A stretch of DNA of 64,000 nt, taken from Xenopus tropicalis. Its lineage: Eukaryota; Chordata; Amphibia; Anura; Pipidae. The notes below the pieces were generated by a model. The model was not told where the DNA came from, searched no databases, and saw only the letters and a program-made list of their open reading frames with translations. Position 1 is the stretch's first letter. Each line of letters opens with the position of its first letter. The stretch spans positions 2,117,935 to 2,181,934 of the forward strand of contig NC_030683.2 of NCBI RefSeq assembly GCF_000004195.4, in the 5' to 3' direction. A program made the position numbers and the translations under genes. Shown piece after piece: positions 27,401-36,400 of the stretch.

Positions 27401-30400
27401 TTTTGGGGCATATTGCGGCCTATGGCACACAGGGTGATTTGGCAGGCTACACACCAGGGTGATTTGGGGCATGATCTGGAGAGGCCTATGGCACCTATGG
27501 CACAGGGTGATTTGGGCGGGCATGAATTTGGGGCATATTGGAGGCACTATGGCACAGGCAGGCATGGAGGGTGGATGTTGGGGCATATTGAATGCGCCTA
27601 TGGCAACACAGGGGGTGATTTGGGGCATATTGAGGCGTATGGCACACAGGGTGATTTGGGGCATATTGTAGGCATGGCAACAGGGGTGATCTGGGGGCAT
27701 ATTGGGCCTATGCACACAGGGTGATTTGGGGCATATTGAGGCCTATGGCACACAGGGTGATTTGGGGCATATTGAGGCCTATGGCACCAGGGTTGATTTT
27801 GGGCATATTGAGGCCTATGGCACACAGGGTGATTTGGGGCATATGCCTATGGCACACAGGGTGATTTGGGGCATATTGAGGGCCTTTGCACACAGGGTGA
27901 TTTGGGGCATATTGAGGCCTATGGCACACAGGGTGATTTGGGGCATATTGAGGCCTATGGCACACAGGGTGATCTGGGGCAATATTGAGGCCTATGGCAC
28001 ACAGGGTGATTTGGGGCATATTTAAGCCTATGGCACACAGGGTGATTTGGGGCATATTGAGGCCTATGGCACACAGGGTGATTTGGGGCATATTGAGGCC
28101 TATGGCACACAGGGTGATTTGGGGCATATTGAGGCCTATGGCACACAGGGTGATCTGGGGCATATTGAGGCCTATGGCACACAGGGTGATTTGGGGCATA
28201 TTGAGGCCTATGGCACACAGGGTGATCTGGGGCATATTGAGGCCTATGGCACACAGGGTGATCTGGGGCATATTGAGGCCTATGGCACACAGGTGGATTT
28301 GGGGCATATGGAGGCCTATGGCACACAGGGTGATCTGGGGCATATTGAGGCCTATGGCACACAGGGTGATTTGGGGCATATGGAGGCCTATGGCACACGG
28401 GGTGATCTGGGGCATATTGAGGCCTATGGCACACAGGGTGATTTGGGGCATATTGAGGCCTATGGCACACAGGGTGATTTGGGGCATATTGAGGCCTATG
28501 GCACACAGGGTGATTTGGGGCATATTGAGGCCTATGGCACACAGGGTGATTTGGGTCATATTGAGGCCTATGGCACACAGGGTGATTTGGGGCATATTGA
28601 GGCCTATGGCACACAGGGTGATCTGTTGCAGAAAAGGGATCTATCACCGGAACGTTACCTCTTTCGAATCCAGTGATTTGGTTTTTTAAGGTCTCTCTTT
28701 GCTGCTCCACCTCGATCTTCTGCTCCTCCATTTGCCGATATTTTCTTTGTATTGTCTCTCTGGCCTTGGAAATCTTGGATATTTCTTGGCGCATTTGGTT
28801 CACCTCATCCTCCTTAGCCTAAGTACAAAGGATACAGATATTAGTGAGTTTATTTTGGGGGCCACAGAGGTGCTTAGTGAGCCTGGAGCCGCTATATTAT
28901 GAATCTCACATACAGGTCCGTCAAGACTGCTAATGTCACCCCTTCTGACTGTATTGGCAGCTTTCTAACCTGTGTGTGGGCAAGGGCAATTCTGGTCTCT
29001 GTGCCACCCTGATGGGGTTTTCCTGACTACTGGCTTCTAAAATTACCAGGAGCAATTGTTTGCCTCCCCTGGTAATCTGTGGGGTGCTGCCATCCAAGGA
29101 AAAATTCCCAGCTTGCTGCCTTGTGTCTTGGGAAAGCCTGACCAACTGATGTTTGATCAATGTGTGCAGGCTATGAGCAAACTTAGGGGGCTGTTCCTGC
29201 TGAATTGTGCTTAGTACAGGGGAATCCCTATGTGCCATAGTTTTATGGTATCTCTCTGTACAGGCTATGAGCAAACTTAGGGGGCTGTTCCTGCTGAATT
29301 GTGCTTAGTACAGGGGAATTCCCTATGTGCCATAGTTTTATGGTATCTCTCTGTACAGGCTATGGGCAAACTTAGGGGGCTGTTCCTGCTGAATTGTGCT
29401 TAGTACAGGGGAATCCCTATGTGCCATAGTTTTATGGAATCTCTCTGTACAGGCTATGAGCAAACTTAGGGGGCTGTTCCTGCTAAATTGTGCTTAGTAC
29501 AGGGGAATCCCTATGTGCCATAGTTTTATGGTTTCTCTCTGTACTGGCCATGAGCAAACTTAGGGGGCTGTTCCTGCTGAATTGTGCTTAGTACAGGGGA
29601 ATCCCTATGTGCCATAGGTTTTATGGTATCTCTCTGTACAGGCTATGAGCAAACTTAGGGGGCTGGTTCCTGGCTGAAATTGTGCTTAGTACAGGGGAAT
29701 CCCTATGTGCCATAGTTTTATGGTATCTCTCTGTACAGGCTATGAGCAAACTTAGGGGGATGTTCCTGCTGGAATTGTGCTTAGTACAGGGGAATCCCTA
29801 TGTGCCATAGTTTTATGGTATCTCTCTGTACAGGCTATGGGCAAACTTAGGGGGCTGTTCCTGCTGAATTGTGCTTAGTACAGGGGAATCCCTATGTGCC
29901 ATAGTTTTATGGTATCTCTCTGTACAGGCTATGGGCAAACTTAGGGGGCTGTTCCTGCTGAATTATGCTTAGTACAGGGGAAATTTTATGGTATGGTTTT
30001 ATCAAAACTGAGTTTTCCCATTATTTCATCTCATTCTGAGGTTCGGACTGTACTTTTGGACCATGCTCTGTTGTGCATCTCCCCGGGTGCCTTACAGCAA
30101 TATCAGGCCCAGTAAGATGAGCTCGGTACCTTTAGCTCTAGCTGCTTCTGCTGGTTCTCCTGGGTCAGTTGGTCGTTGAGGACACTTTGCTGCTCGTTCT
30201 CTTGCTGGAGTTTATTGTTCCGCATCTGAACCTGTTCCAGTTCCTTGGAAACTCTTTCATTTAGGATCTATAATAAATTAATAACAATATCATTAGGCAA
30301 AAGAGACCCTAGGCTGCACTCACTTCCTCTTTGGACCAGAAGCCCAAATCCTTTTAGATCTGTTGGATAAAAGCCGGTTCTGCTGTGTGATCCATTGGAC

Positions 30401-33400
30401 AGAAAGCACTGACAGGCAGCTGCTGGGTCGATATTTAATGCCCATCCGCCCAGCACAGACCTGACAGCAGGGAGTGGGGGAACGGCAGAGGGTCCCTCCA
30501 GCTGCAGGGCAATAGGGAAGTCTAATCTGGGCCTCCCCTAACAGCTCTCTGCCCCACTGGGGAGCAATTACACATCTTTACTAACGTGATACTAACGCTT
30601 ATTGCTGCAAGCGCTTTGCATAAATTTGGGTACATTTATGGAAACTGAGCTTTTACCATTATTTTATCCCATTTAGATTTTTTGAACCATGTTCTGCATC
30701 TCTCCCAAGTTAAATAAAAAATGCTGTGTGGTTGCTATGGACAGTGACCCTGGCAACCAAGGGTTTAGCCTTTGTAAATTATGATGGGAGGGCAGGGTTT
30801 AGCCTTTGCAATGCAAGGTGGGAGGGCGGGGTTCAGCCTTTGCAATGCATGATGGGAGGGCAGGGTTTAGCCTTTGCTATGCAAGGTGGGAGGGCAGGGT
30901 TCAGCCTTTGCAATGCATGATGGGAGGGCAGGGTTCAGCCTTTGCAATGCATGATGGGAGGGCAGGGTTCAGCCTTAGCAAAGCATGATGGGAGGGCAGG
31001 GTTCAGCTTTTGCAATGGGAGATCAGGGTTTAGCCTTTGCAGTGCATGATGGGAGGGCAGGGTTTAGACTTTGCAATGCAAGTTGGCAGGGCAGGGGTCA
31101 GCCTTTGCAATGCATGATGGGAGTGCAGGGTTCAGCCTTTGCAATGCAAGTTGGCAGGGCAGGGGTCAGCCTTTGCAATGCATGATGGGAGGGCAGGGTT
31201 CAGCCTTAGCAATGCATGATGGGAGGTCACGGTTTAGCCTTTGCAAATCATAATGGGAGGGCAGGGTTCAGCTTTTGCAATGGGAGATCAGGGTTTAGCC
31301 TTTGCAGTGCATGATGGGAGGGCAGGGTTCAGCCTTTGCAGTACATGATGGGAGGGCAGGGTTCAGCCTTTGCAGTGCATGATGGGAGGGCAGGGTTCAG
31401 CCTTTGCAGTACATGATGGGAGGGCAGGGTTCAGCCTTTGCAGTACATGATGGGAGATCAGGGTTTAGCCTTTGCAGTGCATGATGGGAGGGCAGGGTTC
31501 AGCCTTTGCAGTGCATGATGGGAGATCAGGGTTTAGCCTTTGCAGTACATGATGGGAGATCAGGGTTTAGCCTTTGCAGTACATGATGGGAGGGCAGGGT
31601 TCAGCCTTTGCAGTGCATGATGGGAAGGCAGGGTTCAGCCTTTGCAGTACATGATGGGAGATCAGGGTTTAGCCATTGCAATGCATGATGGGAGGGCAGA
31701 GTGCATACCTTGTTCTCTTTGAGCTGCTGTTCCAGCCTCTGAAGTTCCTCCTTGTTCCTTGTCAGGTTCTGCTGCATGGACTTGATTTCCAGCTGCTTTG
31801 CCTCAGCCTCGCTCTGCAGGCCTCTCAGGTCCTTCTCTAGCTTCTCCTTCTTGCGGGATTCTCTGGAGGCCTCATTCTGGCGCATCTGTATTTCTTGTTG
31901 AAACTGCAATGAATGGGGTAGAATGAGGCAGTCGTTCAGCTGTTCTGCTCAGTGCCCACCCTTGTGCCAGGAAGCAAAATACCCCATTGTGTCTTTTATT
32001 ATCAGGAATAAAAATGTGGGGACATTACCTGAAGGAGGGCTAACTACTGGCACAACTTGCAGCGCAGCAGTAAAGTGTGCCTGAGTCTGAGCTTTCAGCC
32101 AGCGCTACACATTATAACTGCTTTGAGCTAACCTATTGTTTCTCCTACTCCCATGTAACTGGAGGAGTCCCAAGTCGGACTTGGATTTCTTACTATTGAG
32201 TGCTATTCTGATACCTACTGGGAGCTGCTATCTTGCTCCCTTCCCATTGTTCTGCTGATCGGCTGCTGAGGGGGGGCGGGATATCACTCCAACTTGCAGC
32301 GCAGCAGTAAAGTGTGCCTGAGTCTGAGCTTTCAGCCAGCGCTACACATTAGAACTGCTTTCAGCTAACCTATTGTTTCTCCTACTCCCATGTAACTGGA
32401 GGAGTCCCAAGCTGGACTTGGATTTCTTACTATTGAGTGCTATTCTGATACCTACTGGGAGCTGCTATCTTGCTCCCTTCCCATTGTTCTGCTGATCGGC
32501 TGCTGAGGGGGGGCGGGATATCACTCCAACTTGCAGCGCAGCAGTAAAGTGTGCCTGAGTCTGAGCTTTCAGCCAGCACTACACATTAGAACTGCTTTGA
32601 GCTAACCTATTGTTTCTCCTACTCCCATGTAACTGGAGGAGTCCCAAGCCGGACTTGGATTTCTTACTATTGAGTGCTATTCTGATACGTACTGGGAGCT
32701 GCTATCTTGCTCCCTTCCCATTGTTCTGCTGATCGGCTGCTGGGGGTGAGGGGGAGGGATATCACTCCAACTTGCAGCGCAGCAGTAAAGTGTGCCTGAA
32801 GTTTATCAGAGCACAGGTCACATGGCTGTGGCACCCTGGGAAATGAAGAATATGGCTAGCCCCATGAGAAAACAGATTACAATGCAGGATTCTGCTGGAG
32901 GAGCTCTATTAACTGATGGGTTATGTAACAAACATGTTTTCCCATGACAGTGTTCCTTTAAAACACACAGAGCTACTTAGTAGCAGCTACAGAATTGTCT
33001 CTATGTGTGTTTTAGCAGAGGCAATTCTCAGTATTGTCTATGGCAAGGGATTTTCTGGAGATTAGTAGCAGTGACAAGTAGTTGCTACAAAGTAGCTACA
33101 TGTGTCCTCGCCCTAGGCATTTCGGAGCAGTTAGTTGCCTGCTGTAGCAGTGATCTATCACGGGTGGCTAACTCGCTCGTGGGTCCTTAGCCTTAGGGTT
33201 CCCTGCTGAATCCCCGGCTGTCAGTAAGGTCCCACAAACCTGAATGATTCCCTGCTCCGCCTCCTCCTTAGATTTCTCCGCCTCCTGCTGCAGCTCCGTC
33301 GCCTTCACCAAGTTCTCTCGCAGTTTCACCACCTCTGCCAGAAGCTCGTCCCGCTCTTTGCTCAGCTCCTCTTTAGCGCTCAGTAGATCACTGAAACAGA

Positions 33401-36400
33401 TCCGGAGAAACCCTGAATGGAACTGCAGCGCAGCCGCGTCATTAACTCTAACGAGCAGGGACCTCGTAACCTCGTTACCGTTCCCTTGGAATAGACATGC
33501 ATGGGAAATCCATGCCACCCTGCTGGTACCCTCACCCAAAAATGCGAGTACAGGTAAGCTCAGAGACTTGCAGCTTGTGCCATCAGCCCAAACCCCAGAG
33601 CATCTGCTCGTCTTACCCTGCTGGCATCCCTGCCCGTAATTATACTGGGAAACAATCTGCCCTGGCACCACAGCAATGAGCAGAGTGTTCCGCACTTACC
33701 GTATTTACCTGTGTTCTTGCCCCGCTGACATCCCTGCCCCTAGTGCTGCTGGGGAACATTCTACCCCTATGCCCATTAAATGAGCAGAATGTTCCTCAGT
33801 TACCGTATTTACCTGTGTCCTTGCCCCGCTGACATTCCTGCCCCTAGTGCTGCTGGTAACATTCTACCCCTATGCCCATTAAATGAGCAGAGTGTTCCTC
33901 AGTTACCGTATTTACCTGTGTTCTTGCCCCGCTGACATCCCTGCCCCTAGTGCTGCTGGGGAACATTCTACCCCTATGCCCATTAAATGAGCAGACCGTT
34001 CCTCAGTTACCGTATTTACCTGTGTCCTTGCCCCGCTGACATTCCTGCCCCTAGTGCTGCTGGGGAACATTCTACCCCTATGCCCATTAAATGAGCAGAG
34101 TGTTCCTCAGTTACCGTATTTACCTGTGTTCTTGCCCCGCTGACATTCCTGCCCCTAGTGCTGCTGGGGAACATTCTACCCCTATGCCCATTAAATGAGC
34201 AGAGTGTTCCTCAGTTACCGTATTTGCCTGTGTTCTTGCCCCGCTGACATTCCTGCCCCTAGTGCTGCTGGGGAACATTCTACCCCTATGCCCATTAAAT
34301 GAGCAGACTGTTCCTCAGTTACCGTATTTACCTGTGTTCTTGCCCCGCTGACATCCCTGCCCCTAGTGCTGCTGGGGAACATTCTACCCCTATGCCCATT
34401 AAATGAGCAGAGTGTTCCTCAGTTACCGTATTTACCTGTGTCCTTGCCCCGCTGACATCCCTGCCCCTAGTGCTGCTGGGAACATTCTACCCCTATGCCC
34501 ATTAAATGAGCAGAGTGTTCCTCAGTTACCGTATTTACCTGTGTTCTTGCCCCGCTGACATCCCTGCCCCTAGTGCTGCTGGGGAACATTCTACCCCTAT
34601 GCCCATTAAATGAGCAGACTGTTCCTCAGTTACCGTATTTACCTGTGTTCTTGCCCCGCTGACATCCCTGCCCCTAGTGCTGCTGGGAACATTCTACCCC
34701 TATGCCCATTAAATGAGCAGACTGTTCCTCAGTTACCGTATTTACCTGTGTTCTTGCCCTGCTGACATCCCTGCCCCTAGTGCTGCTGGGGAACATTCTA
34801 CCCCTATGCCCATTAAATGAGCAGAGTGTTCCTCAGTTACCGTATTTACCTGTGTTCTTGCCCCGCTGACATCCCTGCCCCTAGTGCTGCTGGGGAACAT
34901 TCTACCCCTATGCCCATTAAATGAGCAGACTGTTCCTCAGTTACCGTATTTACCTGTGTTCTTGCCCCGCTGACATCCCTGCCCCTAGTGCTGCTGGGGA
35001 ACATTCTACCCCTATGCCCATTAAATGAGCAGACTGTTCCTCAGTTACCGTATTTACCTGTGTTCTTGCCCCGCTGACATCCCTGCCCCTAGTGCTGCTG
35101 GGGAACATTCTACCCCTATGCCCATTAAATGAGCAGAGTGTTCCTCAGTTACCGTATTTACCTGTGTTCTTGCCCCGCTGACATCCCTGCCCCTAGTGCT
35201 GCTGGGGAACATTCTACCCCTATGCCCATTAAATGAGCAGACTGTTCCTCAGTTACCGTATTTACCTGTGTTCTTGCCCCGCTGACATCCCTGCCCCTTG
35301 CTCCACCAATTTGGACAGACTTTTAACTTCATCTTTCAGGGAGTTAACGGTTTCCTTGGCACGTTGTTCTTTCTCATAGGCCGCGTCCACCATCTTCCAA
35401 GCCTTTTCAATCTCCTAATAAACCAAAGGCCAAAAATAAACAATGATCAGTACTGAATTAATTCAGGTCATTTCATTTTCTATAAATTCCCTAAAATAAC
35501 AGATTTGCTTTGTTTTTTCAATATGAATAATAATAAAGTGAAGGAAAGGTTGAACATGGTGTTATTCCGACACTGGATGGAGGCTTTGCTCACATAACCA
35601 CCTGTTTTCCTTACTTATCTCCTGCCATGAGGGCACAGGGCTGAAGTACAGGATGGGGCACAGGATGCCATCTTAATGCCAAACTCACACAAGACAGAGT
35701 TGTCAGTCTCTGTACTTATCTTGGGATTTTTACTTGCCCTTTAATTGATTTCTTTGCACTGGATGACAGCATGACAAAAATGGGAGCTTGTCCCAAACAA
35801 ATGCTGTTCCACCTCCGTCCACAGGAGGGAGCCCTATGCGCACCTACAGGCGGTTTTGCTCCTTGTTGGAAACAAGGCCATTATGTTAGTCCCTTTTTAC
35901 CTTTTTCAAGGAGGAGATGGTGCTCTGGTCCTCCTGGGAGAGCTTTATAGCCGTGGCCACTTTGGCAGCATTTGCCACAATCTCTGCGTTCAACTCCCTG
36001 CATTTTGCCATCAAACGCTTTTCATTGTCGTACGATTTCTTCAGGGCGCTGTGCAGCTTCTCGTACTCGATCTGGAATTTCTCCAGGCTTTTGTCCCCCG
36101 CCAGCTCCTGTAGAACCTCCTGGAAGTCTCGCTCCAGGGCCTCGAAAGCCTTTTCATCCGAGCCGCTCTGCTCTGCCTTCTCCTGGGGGTGAGAGGAAAT
36201 GGACTGAGGGGCAGAAAGTGTGCCAATGGCCATACCTTATACACAGCGTTTCAGTTCCTTGCACCTGGGCTGGGGGCAACTGGGGAGAAGGGCATCGGGG
36301 GTAACAGTTGCTGGTTGGTAGAGAAGGCTCTGCAAGGAACCTGCCTGTGCATCGGAAGGGTAGAACCCACTGTAAGAAGTGGGGTAACTCACTGGGCCAG

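Noticed and set aside
27955..28803. A 282-residue frame joining MNQMRQEISKISK to PVCHRPQYAPNH repeats
   Set aside because: Only the first part is CFAP58 exon 7. The rest runs past the donor AGAG|GTAACG into the 36-bp array.
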